Notes: generated by a model from the sequence alone, not told the origin. Counted from the stretch's first letter, positions 15,596-23,848 are shown. The stretch: DNA of 37,683 nucleotides from an uncultured Muribaculaceae bacterium (GCA_947381945.1 CANCXM010000029.1:1-37683), one strand, 5' to 3'. Made by a program: numbers and translations.

Positions 15596-17320
15596 TTAGC
15601 CCTCGTACTTGGTTGTCGTGTTGATAAGAATGTCGTCGACCGCTGCGCCGGGAACCACCATCGGGAAGACCATATCCTCAGGGTCGATATTGACATCGAG
15701 AAGATAAGTACCTTCATGGGCCATCATGCGCTCAATCGCAGCCGGAAGTTCCGCACGGGTAGCCACACGCTCTGCCGGGAAACCGTAGGCATTGGCGATT
15801 GTGACAAAATCCGGATTGATCATCGGGGTAGCCGAGAAGCGGTTGTTGTAGAACATCGCCTGCCACTGGCGCACATTTCCGAGAAAGTCGTTGTTGAGGA
15901 TGATGACCTTAACGCCGATATTGTAGGCAAGCATGGTTCCGAGTTCCTGCATGGTCATCTGGAAACCTCCGTCGCCCATGAAAGCGAACACCTCGCGTCC
16001 GGGACAGGCGATTTTAGCTCCGACAGCAGCCGGAAGGCAGAAGCCCATCGTTCCGAGACCGCCCGAGGTCAGGACACTCTTCGGAAGGGTGTATTTGAAA
16101 TAGCGGGCAGCCATCATCTGGTTCTGGCCAACATCGGTGACGAGTATGCCCTTGTTGCCTGAGGCTTCAGAAATTTTGCGCACGACTTCACCCATACGCA
16201 TTGCTCCGTCGGGAGCGATGTCGTCCGGTTCAAGCTCACGTTTCATCACTTCAGTGCGCTCCACCTCCTCAGGTTTGTCAAATGTGGCAAGCCATTCAGT
16301 GTGTTTGCTCTTGTTGACAAGCGGAAGCAAGGCTTTGAGAGCCTTTCCGGCATCAGCATGGATTGTAGTGTGGGCCTTGACGTTTTTATTGAACTCGGCG
16401 CAGTCGATGTCAATATGTATTATCTTCGCCTGAGGAGCATAATTTTTCACCACACCTGTCACGCGGTCATCGAATCGGAGACCGACAGCGAGAATCACAT
16501 CGGCACGGTTGGTGTTGATGTTCGGACCGATATTGCCGTGCATACCGACCATGCCCTTGTTGAGGGGATGGTCAGAGGGAATCGACGAGAGTCCGAGCAG
16601 TGTCGAGGCAACCGGTATGTCGGCTTTCTCGGCAAGTGCTATCAGATCCTCCTCGGCATTCGAGAGCATCACTCCGTGGCCTGCGATAATCATAGGCGAT
16701 TCCGCACGGTTGAGAAGCGAGGCCGCAGCAAGGACATCTCCGGGAAGGAGCTCGGGAGCCGGATTATAGCTGCGGATATAGTTGATTTTCTTGTAATCCC
16801 AGTCCAGTGTACCCACCTGAGCATCGCGGGTAATGTCGAGCACGACAGGACCTGGACGGCCTGTAGAGGCGATATAGAATGCACGTGCCACCGCCCATGG
16901 AATTTCTTCAGGTCTGCGCACCTGATAGGCCCACTTTGTGATAGGCTGAGTGATACCCATCACGTCGGTTTCCTGGAAAGCATCGGTGCCAAGCGAATTG
17001 ACAGCCACCTGACCCGTTATGACAACGAGAGGTGTGCAATCGACATTCGCATCAGCCACACCGGTGATGATATTGGTGGCTGCAGGGCCGGAGGTTACGG
17101 TCACCACACCGACTTTGCCGGATGCACGGGCATAGCCTTGAGCGGCATGGACAGCTCCCTGCTCATGACGTGTCAGGATATGGTTGAGCCGATCGGAAAA
17201 GTCAAAAAGTTTGTCGTAAAAGGGCATAATCTGTCCGCCCGGATAGCCGAAGATTGTCGTTACATCTTCAGCGACAAGCGCGCGGCAGATAGCCTCTGAA
17301 CCTGTGATTCGTTCGCTCAT
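15596..17320 (-). CDS. ilvB: Acetolactate synthase large (catalytic) subunit
   Basis: A ThDP- and FAD-dependent enzyme of 574 residues that condenses pyruvate with pyruvate or 2-oxobutyrate, the committed step of branched-chain amino acid synthesis. The start at 17320 (MSERITGSEAICRAL) is the family N terminus; the frame upstream to 17389 is unlikely coding. The catalytic glutamate is E53 in RHEQGAVHAAQGYARASG. The ThDP/Mg site GDGGF begins at G449 and closes with the NN of VIILNN about 28 residues on. The central FAD-binding region follows (PADAPTED-like NIGPNINTNRADVILAVG). It lies 65 bp after ilvD and 13 bp before ilvN. Confidence 0.95.
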   Translation of the reverse strand: MSERITGSEAICRALVAEDVTTIFGYPGGQIMPFYDKLFDFSDRLNHILTRHEQGAVHAAQGYARASGKVGVVTVTSGPAATNIITGVADANVDCTPLVVITGQVAVNSLGTDAFQETDVMGITQPITKWAYQVRRPEEIPWAVARAFYIASTGRPGPVVLDITRDAQVGTLDWDYKKINYIRSYNPAPELLPGDVLAAASLLNRAESPMIIAGHGVMLSNAEEDLIALAEKADIPVASTLLGLSSIPSDHPLNKGMVGMHGNIGPNINTNRADVILAVGLRFDDRVTGVVKNYAPQAKIIHIDIDCAEFNKNVKAHTTIHADAGKALKALLPLVNKSKHTEWLATFDKPEEVERTEVMKRELEPDDIAPDGAMRMGEVVRKISEASGNKGILVTDVGQNQMMAARYFKYTLPKSVLTSGGLGTMGFCLPAAVGAKIACPGREVFAFMGDGGFQMTMQELGTMLAYNIGVKVIILNNDFLGNVRQWQAMFYNNRFSATPMINPDFVTIANAYGFPAERVATRAELPAAIERMMAHEGTYLLDVNIDPEDMVFPMVVPGAAVDDILINTTTKYEG

Positions 17321-17385
17321 AAAGAGTCGTGGTTGTGATATTTCGTGTGTATAATATCTGTTTAATAGTATCGTTTTTGCAGCTC

Positions 17386-19218
17386 TCAATCGTCAAGATG
17401 ACGGACACCACCCTTGTCGGCCGAAGTCACCATCGAGGCGTAGGCGCGGAGTGCCTGTGATACCTTGCGGTCACGGTCGCGCGGAGTGAATGCCTTGTTT
17501 CCGAGAGCCTCCTCTTCCCGGCGACGGGCGGCAAGCTCATCGTCAGTGAGGCGGACATTGATGCTGCGTCCCGGAATATCGATTTCAATTATGTCGCCAT
17601 CCTTGACAAGTCCGATATTGCCACCGTTGGCAGCTTCGGGAGATATGTGACCGATGGAGAGACCGGAGGTTCCGCCGGAGAAACGTCCATCAGTGATGAG
17701 CGCGCACTCTTTGCCGAGATGCTTGCTCTTGATATAGGAGGTGGGATAAAGCATTTCCTGCATACCGGGGCCACCCTTGGGGCCTTCGTAGGTGATGACA
17801 ACCACGTCGCCGCTCTTGACCTTGTCGCGGAGAATACCGTCGACGGCGGCTTCCTGTGAAGTGAACACCTTGGCGGGTCCGCTGAAGCGGAAAATACTCT
17901 CGTCGACACCTGCGGTCTTGACGACACAGCCGTCCTGAGCGATGTTACCTTTAAGCACAGCGAGACCGCCATCCTTGACGTAGGCGTGGTCCATGTCGCG
18001 GATGCAACCTTTGGCACGGTCGGTGTCAAGCTCGCTGTAGTAGCTCATCTGCTTGCCGAGTTCGGTGGTACGCTTCATGCCGGGCGCGCTCTTCCAGAGC
18101 TCGTCGGCAGCGTCATTGAAATCCTTGCCTCCGATGGCATAATGATCCATTGCCTGCGCGAGCGTCATGCCATCGACGCGCTTGACATTTGCGTCGACAA
18201 GACCTGCATCGGCAAGAATCTTCATGATGGATAGGATACCGCCTGCGCGGTTCACATCCTGAATATGGTAGTGGGAGTTGGGAGCAACCTTGCAGAGCAC
18301 AGGGGTGCGTCGCGAAAGCGCGTCAATGTCATCCATAGTGAAATCGGCACCTGCCTCATGGGCCACCGCAAGAAGATGAAGGACCGTGTTGGTCGAACCA
18401 CCCATCGCGATGTCAAGCGTCATGGCGTTGAGCATGGCCTGACGTGTGGCGATATTGCGGGGAAGCACGCTCTCGTCGCCGTCGCGGTAATAGGCGTAAG
18501 TGTTGCGGACAATCATGTCGGCGGCCTTCTTGAAAAGCTGCAGACGGTTGATGTGGGTAGCCACAACAGTGCCGTTGCCCGGAAGCGCAAGCCCGATGGC
18601 CTCGTTGAGGGAGTTCATCGAATTGGCTGTAAACATGCCGGAGCATGAACCGCAGGTCGGACAACCCTTCTGTTCGAGTTCGGTGACGGCATCATCGCTC
18701 ACACTCTCATCAGCGGCATCAATCATGATGTCGATAAGGTCAACGGCACGACCGTTGACATCGCCTGCCTCCATCGGACCGCCCGAAACGAAAATCGCGG
18801 GGATGTTGAGACGCATTGCGGCCATGAGCATACCCGGTGTGACCTTGTCGCAATTGGAAATGCAGACCATTGCGTCGGCCTTATGGGCATTGACCATATA
18901 TTCGATGGAATCGGCAATCATGTCGCGCGACGGGAGAGAGTAGAGCATACCGTCGTGACCCATGGCGATTCCGTCATCAATAGCAATTGTGTTGAATTCG
19001 GCAGCGAAGCATCCTTGCTTCTCGATTTCCTGCTTTACAATCTGGCCGACCTCATGAAGATGGGTGTGGCCGGGGACAAACTGCGTGAAGGAATTGACGA
19101 TTGCGATTATCGGTTTTCCGAACTGTTCGTCTTTCATGCCATTCGCACGCCAAAGTGCGCGGGCGCCTGCCATTCGGCGTCCTTCAGTGCTTGCTGCGCT
19201 TTTCAAAGGGAAACTCAT
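17386..19218 (-). CDS. ilvD: Dihydroxy-acid dehydratase
   Basis: A 610-residue Fe-S dehydratase converting 2,3-dihydroxy-isovalerate or -methylvalerate to the 2-keto acids. ILVD/EDD signatures are clear: [10 protein letters not shown] with C123, and [17 protein letters not shown] with C186, C189 and C192. Further conserved blocks are [20 protein letters not shown] near the C terminus and [23 protein letters not shown] before it. Cluster type ([2Fe-2S] or [4Fe-4S]) cannot be decided here. It is the first gene of the ilv operon, behind an exact-match promoter with a leader of only about 30 nt. There is therefore no room for a leader-peptide attenuator. Confidence 0.95.
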   Translation of the reverse strand: MSFPLKSAASTEGRRMAGARALWRANGMKDEQFGKPIIAIVNSFTQFVPGHTHLHEVGQIVKQEIEKQGCFAAEFNTIAIDDGIAMGHDGMLYSLPSRDMIADSIEYMVNAHKADAMVCISNCDKVTPGMLMAAMRLNIPAIFVSGGPMEAGDVNGRAVDLIDIMIDAADESVSDDAVTELEQKGCPTCGSCSGMFTANSMNSLNEAIGLALPGNGTVVATHINRLQLFKKAADMIVRNTYAYYRDGDESVLPRNIATRQAMLNAMTLDIAMGGSTNTVLHLLAVAHEAGADFTMDDIDALSRRTPVLCKVAPNSHYHIQDVNRAGGILSIMKILADAGLVDANVKRVDGMTLAQAMDHYAIGGKDFNDAADELWKSAPGMKRTTELGKQMSYYSELDTDRAKGCIRDMDHAYVKDGGLAVLKGNIAQDGCVVKTAGVDESIFRFSGPAKVFTSQEAAVDGILRDKVKSGDVVVITYEGPKGGPGMQEMLYPTSYIKSKHLGKECALITDGRFSGGTSGLSIGHISPEAANGGNIGLVKDGDIIEIDIPGRSINVRLTDDELAARRREEEALGNKAFTPRDRDRKVSQALRAYASMVTSADKGGVRHLDD

Positions 19219-19254
19219 ATCTTTGCGAACCTATGAATTTGTTAAAATTATCCG

Positions 19255-19286
19255 CAAAAATACGATAATATGTTGTAAAACACAAA
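19255..19286 (-). promoter_or_regulatory. Promoter of the ilvDBN-thioesterase-ilvC operon
   Basis: Minus-strand TTTG (19286-19283), 20-bp spacer, TATTTTTG (19262-19255): an exact consensus match. The expected transcription start is near 19248, leaving about 30 nt of leader before the ilvD ATG at 19218. Confidence 0.75.
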
Positions 19287-19384
19287 ATTTTAGCAAAGTA
19301 TTTTCATCTCAGCCCGCTTTCCGATGAAAAATCGAAAGAAAATGCACGACCATCAACATTATGTGCAATCTTTTGTAAGGAAGC

Positions 19385-19423
19385 AAAAAAATATCACCGG
19401 TCAGAAATATGACCGGTGATATT
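19385..19423 (-). terminator. Rho-independent terminator of the tRNA-Glu/rpsT unit
   Basis: A perfect 14-bp stem (19390-19403 with 19410-19423, loop of 6) lies 3 nt beyond the last tRNA base and is followed on the minus strand by a run of seven T (19391-19385). Confidence 0.92.
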
Positions 19424-19426
19424 CAG

Positions 19427-19498
19427 TAGCCCATAGGAGAATCGAACTCCTCTTTCAAGAATGAAAATCTTGCGTCCTAGCCGATAGACGAATGGGCC
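19427..19498 (-). tRNA. tRNA-Glu (anticodon UUC), distal copy
   Basis: A complete 72-nt cloverleaf on the minus strand: acceptor GGCCCAT/ATGGGCT, D-arm TCGTCTATCGGCTAGGACG, anticodon stem CAAGA/TCTTG with loop TTTTCAT giving UUC, and T-arm GAGGAGTTCGATTCTCC. CCA is not encoded. It is identical to the copy at 19850-19921 and is the 3'-most element of the tRNA-Glu/rpsT/tRNA-Glu transcript, directly before the terminator. Confidence 0.95.
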
Positions 19499-19549
19499 CT
19501 TCCTTAACCAAGATAGCTTGTCGGAAAAATCTTCAAGAAGCCTTCCGGA

Positions 19550-19807
19550 TTAAGCGGCGAGCTTTGCAATGTGGTGAGCAAGCTTGCTCTTGAGGTTGGC
19601 AGCTTTGTTCTTAGAGATTGACTTCTTGGAAGCGAGACGGTCGAGCATGGCGCCTACCTTGCGGAAAGCTGCTTCAGCCTCAGCTTTGTCAGTCAGTTTG
19701 CGAAGATTGCGAACGGCGTTGCGGGCAGTCTTTGCATAGTAACGGTTACGAAGTCTGCGGGATTCGGTTTGACGAATTCTCTTAAGTGATGATTTATGAT
19801 TTGCCAT
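19550..19807 (-). CDS. rpsT: 30S ribosomal protein S20
   Basis: An 85-residue, strongly basic helical protein of the small subunit that binds 16S rRNA and is added early in assembly. The N terminus [33 protein letters not shown] is the S20 signature, and the C-terminal half is Ala/Lys-rich ([21 protein letters not shown]). Length is normal. It lies between two identical tRNA-Glu genes, 42 bp after the first and 51 bp before the second. All three appear to share one promoter (19938-19969) and one terminator, so the mRNA would be released by tRNA processing. Confidence 0.96.
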   Translation of the reverse strand: MANHKSSLKRIRQTESRRLRNRYYAKTARNAVRNLRKLTDKAEAEAAFRKVGAMLDRLASKKSISKNKAANLKSKLAHHIAKLAA

Positions 19808-19849
19808 CGGTTAATTTAAATCTTTTTGTTCTTGATTAAGTCTTCTTTG

Positions 19850-19921
19850 TAGCCCATAGGAGAATCGAACTCCTCTTTCAAGAATGAAAATCTTGCGTCC
19901 TAGCCGATAGACGAATGGGCC
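19850..19921 (-). tRNA. tRNA-Glu (anticodon UUC), proximal copy
   Basis: A 72-nt cloverleaf identical to the copy at 19427-19498, with anticodon UUC and no encoded CCA. It is the first element of the transcript; its 5' end is only about 10 nt from the expected transcription start. Confidence 0.95.
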
Positions 19922-19937
19922 TTCCCAAAAGCGATTG

Positions 19938-19969
19938 CAAAGTTAAGCACTATTTTTGAACCAAACAAA
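19938..19969 (-). promoter_or_regulatory. Promoter of the tRNA-Glu/rpsT/tRNA-Glu unit
   Basis: Minus-strand TTTG (19969-19966), 20-bp spacer, TAACTTTG (19945-19938), an exact consensus match ending about 17 bp before the tRNA. Its -33 box is 15 bp from the -33 box of the divergent promoter at 19985-20016, so the two are back to back. Confidence 0.78.
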
Positions 19970-19984
19970 TTTTTTAAGATATTT

Positions 19985-20016
19985 TTTGATATTCTGCCCA
20001 TTTTTGCCTAATTTTG
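19985..20016 (+). promoter_or_regulatory. Promoter of the outer-membrane protein gene and recO
   Basis: TTTG (19985-19988), 20-bp spacer, TAATTTTG (20009-20016), an exact consensus match. A start near 20023 leaves a leader of about 150 nt before the ATG at 20172. Confidence 0.75.
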
Positions 20017-20171
20017 CATCAAAACAGAGAATAAACGCCCAAAGAATTCGCACCAACAGACGCTCTTCTTTATATAATAAGGTGTAAGTCAAATCAGCCT
20101 TAAACCTTCAATTATTCTCATAAAAACCAATCTCTGATAACCAATTTCATTACAAAACAAGTTCCAATATT

Positions 20172-20951
20172 ATGAAAAAATTTCTTGCATCACTTCTTGT
20201 TGGCGCTGCTTCATTAGGCATTGCCGTAAATGCCGCTGACCATTGTGCTATGTGCGCGTCACCCGCCCCCGCGCCCTTCACATCCTCACTCGGAATCTTC
20301 AATCACCTCGGTCTTGGTGTAGGCGTGGGCACAAACGGTATCAGCGTGGAAGCCGCAACCCCCATCACCCGCTTCATCTCTCTCCGCGCAGGTGTCCACT
20401 TCATGCCCAACATCACTTTCAATACTGATGTCGACGCAGACTTCTCTACAACAATCAACGGAGTGCCCACACAGATGTCTGAATCTGTCGATGTCGAAGG
20501 TGCCCTCGGCCGTACGCAAGGTTCCGTAATCTTCAACATCTACCCCTTCCCCCACGGCTCATTCTTTATCGCTGCCGGCGGCTATTTCGGAGGCAATAAG
20601 CTCATCAAAATCAAGGGCCACAGCGCAGCCCTCGAAAACATGGACGACGCATCAATCGAAATCGGCGACTACAAGATTCCCGTTGACAAGGATGGCAACG
20701 TGCGCGGCGGCCTCAAGGTCAAAAGCTTCCGCCCGTACCTCGGAATCGGCTGGGGACGCGCAATTCCCAAACGTCTTCTCAACTTTAACTTTGAGCTTGG
20801 TGCACAATTCGAAGGTAAACCTCAGGTATATTCAGAAACCGGCGACCTTGAAGACCTCGCATACGAAGCCGACAATGATTTCAAGGATTACATCAAATAC
20901 CTCAAGGTATACCCCACCCTCACATTCCGTCTGACAGGCAAGATTTTCTAA
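20172..20951 (+). CDS. Outer-membrane beta-barrel protein, uncharacterised
   Basis: A protein of 259 residues with a clear signal peptide (MKKFLASLLVGAASLGIAVNA, cleavage about residue 21). It continues with alternating amphipathic beta-strands (LGLGVGVGTNGISVEAA, FISLRAGVHFM, GSVIFNIYPFPHGSFFIAAGGYFG, FRPYLGIGWGR, LNFNFELGAQF). The last residue is an aromatic F, as in many barrel proteins inserted by BAM. Size suits an 8- to 10-strand barrel. A short Cys-containing segment (DHCAMCASP) follows the signal peptide. No specific function is recognised. It probably shares its transcript with recO, which starts 10 bp downstream. Confidence 0.8.
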   Translation: MKKFLASLLVGAASLGIAVNAADHCAMCASPAPAPFTSSLGIFNHLGLGVGVGTNGISVEAATPITRFISLRAGVHFMPNITFNTDVDADFSTTINGVPTQMSESVDVEGALGRTQGSVIFNIYPFPHGSFFIAAGGYFGGNKLIKIKGHSAALENMDDASIEIGDYKIPVDKDGNVRGGLKVKSFRPYLGIGWGRAIPKRLLNFNFELGAQFEGKPQVYSETGDLEDLAYEADNDFKDYIKYLKVYPTLTFRLTGKIF

Positions 20952-20961
20952 AAACGTCGGA

Positions 20962-21681
20962 ATGATCCTTCACCTTGTGGCATTGAAGGCCACAAAATAC
21001 AGCGACACCCAAACCATCCTCACGGCCTACAGCCGTGAGCTTGGTCGGGTGTCGTTTGCTTTACCTGCCGGAAAAGGGAAAGGCGCAGCCAGAGCAAAAG
21101 CCCTGTGCATGTCGCTCGGCATAGTCGAATGCATGAGCGAACCTCGTGCCGGAAGGGAAATCCTCCCCTTGCGACAGCTCTCGCAGAGCGTGGCGCTGTC
21201 GTCGCTCCACTCTGATCCGGTCAAACAGATGATGGCGATGTTTCTTGCCGAAGTCCTTGCGGTGACCCTTCAGGGGGGCGAACCGGATGCAGCCCTCTTC
21301 GACTTTCTTGTCGGTGCCATCCGATGTCTTGACAACGCTGATGCCGCCCGCACCGCAAACTTTCACATCTGTTTCCTCTTCAATCTGTCGCGTCACCTCG
21401 GAATCGAGCCTGACGCATCGACATTCACCGAAGGGAGCATCCTTGACCTCGCCGACGGACGATGGAGGCAAACCATGCCGCTCCACCGGCGCTTCCTTCC
21501 ACCGAAAGAATCGGCAGTGGCCATGCTGCTTTCACGCATGACATTCGCCAACATGCACCGGTTCCGGTTCAACCGCACCGAGCGTAACGCAATCATAGAT
21601 GCCATGCTCGAATATTATTCAATCCACTACGTCTCCATGCGCAGCCTTAAATCGCTCGACATACTGCGGTCAATGCTGTGA
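20962..21681 (+). CDS. recO: DNA repair protein RecO
   Basis: A 239-residue mediator of RecF-pathway recombination that helps RecA load on SSB-coated DNA and anneals strands. The N-terminal OB-fold (about 1-80) has the typical start MILHLVALKATKYSDTQTILTAYSRELGRVSF. A helical C-terminal domain follows (PVKQMMAMFLAEVLAVTL, FHICFLFNLSRHLGIEPD). The CxxC zinc cysteines of some RecO proteins are absent, which is common in this phylum as far as I recall. It starts 10 bp after the barrel-protein gene and is probably co-transcribed. Confidence 0.9.
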   Translation: MILHLVALKATKYSDTQTILTAYSRELGRVSFALPAGKGKGAARAKALCMSLGIVECMSEPRAGREILPLRQLSQSVALSSLHSDPVKQMMAMFLAEVLAVTLQGGEPDAALFDFLVGAIRCLDNADAARTANFHICFLFNLSRHLGIEPDASTFTEGSILDLADGRWRQTMPLHRRFLPPKESAVAMLLSRMTFANMHRFRFNRTERNAIIDAMLEYYSIHYVSMRSLKSLDILRSML

Positions 21682-21726
21682 GCTGATTCAGACCAATCAT
21701 CGGACGATGACTACCCGCGGACGAGG

Positions 21727-21921
21727 TCACGACAGGAATGGCTGCTTCACGCTTTGCGAAGCCTCCGGCATACGGCGCTGTTTCAATGCGTCAAGAGCCC
21801 GGCGATGGGCGCGATAAGTAAAGAACCTGTTAAGAAGCATACCGGTCACAGTCACGAGAATCACCAGCAATACAATTCCTAACCAAAGTAAGAGTGTGCG
21901 TTCGTCAAGGGGAGCCATCAT
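21727..21921 (-). CDS. Small single-pass membrane protein, uncharacterised
   Basis: A predicted 64-residue protein starting at one of two adjacent ATGs (21921 or 21918). After MAPLDERT comes one strong membrane helix (LLLWLGIVLLVILVTVTGMLL, split here only by naming) and then a basic cytoplasmic tail (FFTYRAHRRALDALKQRR). The frame extends upstream to 21993 but loses protein character there. The charge pattern predicts N-out, C-in. No family is recognised. It converges with recO, and no clear terminator separates them, only a 6-bp hairpin at 21697-21710. Confidence 0.55.
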   Translation of the reverse strand: MMAPLDERTLLLWLGIVLLVILVTVTGMLLNRFFTYRAHRRALDALKQRRMPEASQSVKQPFLS

Positions 21922-22188
21922 CAAAGTTTTTAGTAGAGTTTGAATTTTTACGGTTTTCAGGATGCCCGACTCCAGAATTATCATTGGAATCATTCCATCA
22001 TACTACTAAAACGTCCGCTCCTGCCACACGGTTTACTCCGTAAAAAAATAAAGCCGCAACTGTCGCCACCTCCGCGACAGCAACGCCGCAATGCCATAAT
22101 TGACATACAAATCGACATGCAAATCAGCCCATCACGACACCGGTTTTGACATGCAATGAAACTTTTTTATGCTATAAGCAAAAGTTTT
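21922..22188. other. Intergenic region before tRNA-Pro: hairpin and short tandem repeats only
   Basis: I see no gene here. CTGTCGC-CACCTCC-GCGACAG (22060-22080) is a perfect 7-bp hairpin. GACATACAAATC and GACATGCAAATC stand in tandem at 22102-22125, and a partial third copy GACATGCAATG is at 22148. Confidence 0.4.
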
Positions 22189-22220
22189 TTTGGAGGATAT
22201 TAGAAAAGTTACTACCTTTG
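22189..22220 (+). promoter_or_regulatory. Promoter of tRNA-Pro
   Basis: TTTG (22189-22192), 20-bp spacer, TACCTTTG (22213-22220): an exact consensus match. The expected start near 22227 is about 29 nt before the tRNA. The -7 octamer is the same as in the tandem promoters at the left edge. Confidence 0.8.
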
Positions 22221-22255
22221 TGGTCGCAAAATGCCAAGTTACGCATTAGATTGTT

Positions 22256-22328
22256 CGGGGTGTAGCACAGTTGGCAGCGCGCCACGTTCGGGACGTGGAG
22301 GTCGGAAGTTCGAGTCTTCTCACCCCGA
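22256..22328 (+). tRNA. tRNA-Pro (anticodon CGG)
   Basis: A 73-nt cloverleaf: acceptor CGGGGTG/CACCCCG with discriminator A, D-arm GCACAGTTGGCAGCGC, anticodon stem CCACG/CGTGG with loop TTCGGGA giving CGG, and T-arm GGAAG-TTCGAGT-CTTCT. CCA is not encoded. It is monocistronic, with its own promoter and terminator. Confidence 0.95.
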
Positions 22329-22340
22329 CAATTTTCAGAC

Positions 22341-22377
22341 AAATGGGTTTAACTCAACGAGTTAAACCCATTTTTTT
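22341..22377 (+). terminator. Rho-independent terminator of tRNA-Pro
   Basis: A perfect 15-bp stem (22341-22355 with 22359-22373, loop AAC) ends in seven T (22371-22377), starting 12 nt after the tRNA. Confidence 0.93.
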
Positions 22378-22621
22378 GATATTATCCGGAATACAATCCA
22401 ATCTTAAACATCTGAAAAGGGTACAGAAAGACAAAATGTCAGAAGATACAAAAGACTAATTTCAAGCAAATTAAACTTCTGTTGCTTTTGATTATTTTGT
22501 TCGTTAGTATCTCTTTTCATCTTTCATCGCAATATAAACCGGATTTTCGGATTGACACAATAATACTTGAATAAACCGGAAATTTGTATTATTTTCGCAC
22601 AAATCAAAAAAATTATACAGT

Positions 22622-22756
22622 ATGAAAACGACAAACACTATCAGAATTCCGAACCCCTCTGCGGAATTGGTCGCTTTCATTCAGAAGGCTCAAGACGACA
22701 AGAGGGAGCGCATGAAAAGATTACGAGCACAATTTAAAGCTCTTTGTTGCAAGTAA
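22622..22756 (+). CDS. Small basic 44-residue protein, possibly antitoxin-like, uncharacterised
   Basis: An ATG frame of 44 codons: MKTTNTIRIPNPS at the start, AELVAFIQKAQDDKRERMKRLR in the middle, ending FKALCCK. It has protein-like composition, a short beta-strand then a charged amphipathic helix, the pattern seen in small antitoxin-like ORFs of Bacteroidota (a recalled resemblance, not a family assignment). A weak promoter-like pair, CTTG (22566-22569) and TATTTTCG (22590-22597) 20 bp apart, lies upstream. A terminator (22805-22838) follows. The transcript might also encode a 12-codon frame at 22765. No obvious partner gene remains. Confidence 0.45.
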   Translation: MKTTNTIRIPNPSAELVAFIQKAQDDKRERMKRLRAQFKALCCK

Positions 22757-22804
22757 CCATAAACATGGTAGAACAACTTGTATCAAAAAGTTTTTACGGA
22801 TAAT

Positions 22805-22838
22805 AAGGGCAACCATTTAATTGGTGGCCCTTTGTTTT
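22805..22838 (+). terminator. Terminator after the 44-residue ORF
   Basis: AAGGGCAACCA (22805-22815) pairs with TGGTGGCCCTT (22822-22832) at 10 of 11 positions and is followed by TTTGTTTT. It overlaps the open 5' end of the next frame. Confidence 0.7.
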
Positions 22839-23279
22839 CATGACCGGAGGTATAAAGAAGAGGTTCTGAATATACCTCCGGAGTACTCAGCCACAGAAAT
22901 TGCAGATATATCAATTGAAAAAGCCGATATGGACCGTGGACTCGCTTACACAGCTTTTGTTGCTATGAACCAATGGCTATTAGAACGCGTCCGTGAGCAT
23001 CCTAACGCAGTGTTTACGTTTATTTGTTCAACAGATCCGTTTGAAAATAATTCCGGAGAAGAGATAAAAGATGGTGCTGAGGCACAAAATTACCGTTGGC
23101 GTTTATTCAACAGACTATATGATAGAGTATCTGCAATCCATAAAGATTTAAAGCTGAACATTCAAGATATCGTTGTTGGTCCAGAAGGTTATGAATCTCA
23201 TGCAAGGGCATTCTATCCGGACATACACCAACCCATCATCCACATCATCACAGCAAACCTGACTGAAAAATACACATAG
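22821..23279 (+). pseudogene. Hypothetical protein, apparently truncated at its 5' end
   Basis: The frame opens directly after TAA (22818-22820), inside a terminator stem, and has no ATG until residue 37 (22929), although codons before that already look like protein. The visible part has IPPEYSATEIADISIEKADMD, then LAYTAFVAMNQWLLERV, a compact FTFICSTDPFENNSG segment and AQNYRWRLFNRLYDRVSAIH. The order (R..YTxF, FxFICSTD, RxRLFNxxY) resembles recalled DUF6169-type proteins, weakly. The best reading is a 5'-truncated remnant; use of a GTG (22824) or the internal ATG is possible. It sits in an AT-rich patch unlike its GC-richer neighbours. Confidence 0.5.
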
Positions 23280-23451
23280 CAAGCATTGCCACCCCCAAAC
23301 AACATTAAATCCACCCGAATTCTAAGCAATACCCTATAAAACACTGATTTATAGTCTATTCTTTTTCACTTCCGGAACGTCCTGTTTAAGCCTCGCTTCG
23401 AAATAATTCACACAAACGCATCTATTTCAGCGTTTTATTTATATATTTGCA

Positions 23452-23459
23452 ATTCCAAA
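23452..23459 (+). promoter_or_regulatory. Possible -7 element of the MNT gene
   Basis: TATATTTG matches TAnnTTTG exactly and lies 22 nt before the start codon. No TTTG occurs 19-20 bp upstream, so it is a half-site. The rest of 23280-23451 shows nothing recognisable. Confidence 0.4.
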
Positions 23460-23481
23460 CCGGAACAAAAACGGAACAACG

Positions 23482-23787
23482 ATGAAACTAATAGAATTAA
23501 ATCTTGAGAAGATCATCGAGATATGCAAACGCTTTCATGTAAAGAAACTGTGGGTGTTCGGCTCAATTCTCACGCCACGTTTCAACAAGAATAGCGATGT
23601 GGATTTCTGCGTTGATTTTGACTGGGACAATATTCCTTTACTTGAATCGGCAGATAATTTTTTCGACTTTCAGGATGCGCTTGAATGCCTTCTGAACAGA
23701 AAAATCGACATCACAGACGACAGTGCCGTAAAAAATCCTTACTTTAGAGAAGAACTAAACGAAACAAGAAAATTGATTTATGGATAG
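23482..23787 (+). CDS. Minimal nucleotidyltransferase (MNT) domain protein, MntA-like antitoxin
   Basis: A 101-residue pol-beta-superfamily nucleotidyltransferase of the small MNT type. The signature is WVFGSILTPRFNKNSDVDFCVDF, with G27-S28 and the metal-binding pair D39/D41 of the SDxD motif; a third acidic position lies in KIDITDD (about 74-80). Such proteins pair with a downstream HEPN ribonuclease toxin, which they can neutralise by AMP addition. Here the partner is only a stub: an ATG overlapping this gene's end (23780) opens 22 codons and stops. The antitoxin may therefore be an orphan. The gene is AT-rich compared with the flanking chromosome. Confidence 0.85.
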   Translation: MKLIELNLEKIIEICKRFHVKKLWVFGSILTPRFNKNSDVDFCVDFDWDNIPLLESADNFFDFQDALECLLNRKIDITDDSAVKNPYFREELNETRKLIYG

Positions 23788-23848
23788 AAACGTACAAAAA
23801 TGGCTGTACGACATATTGAATCAAACTTTACGACATATCTACATCTGA
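23780..23848 (+). pseudogene. Stub of a HEPN-type toxin gene
   Basis: The ATG overlaps the last 8 nt of the MNT gene, the normal arrangement for MNT-HEPN pairs. The first residues MDRNVQKWLYDIL resemble a HEPN start, but the frame ends after 22 codons and no further HEPN sequence (RxxxxH motif) is seen in any frame. TACGACATAT occurs twice, around 23808 and 23830, near the break, consistent with a deletion between short repeats. Confidence 0.45.

Noticed and set aside
16301..17299. 332-codon open frame opposite ilvB
   Set aside because: Antisense shadow of an intact, motif-complete IlvB.
19219..19250. Leader-peptide attenuator for the ilv operon
   Set aside because: The predicted leader is only about 30 nt, too short for a leader peptide and alternative hairpins.
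22271..22459. 62-codon frame starting in tRNA-Pro
   Set aside because: It overlaps the tRNA and its terminator hairpin, so it is not a gene.
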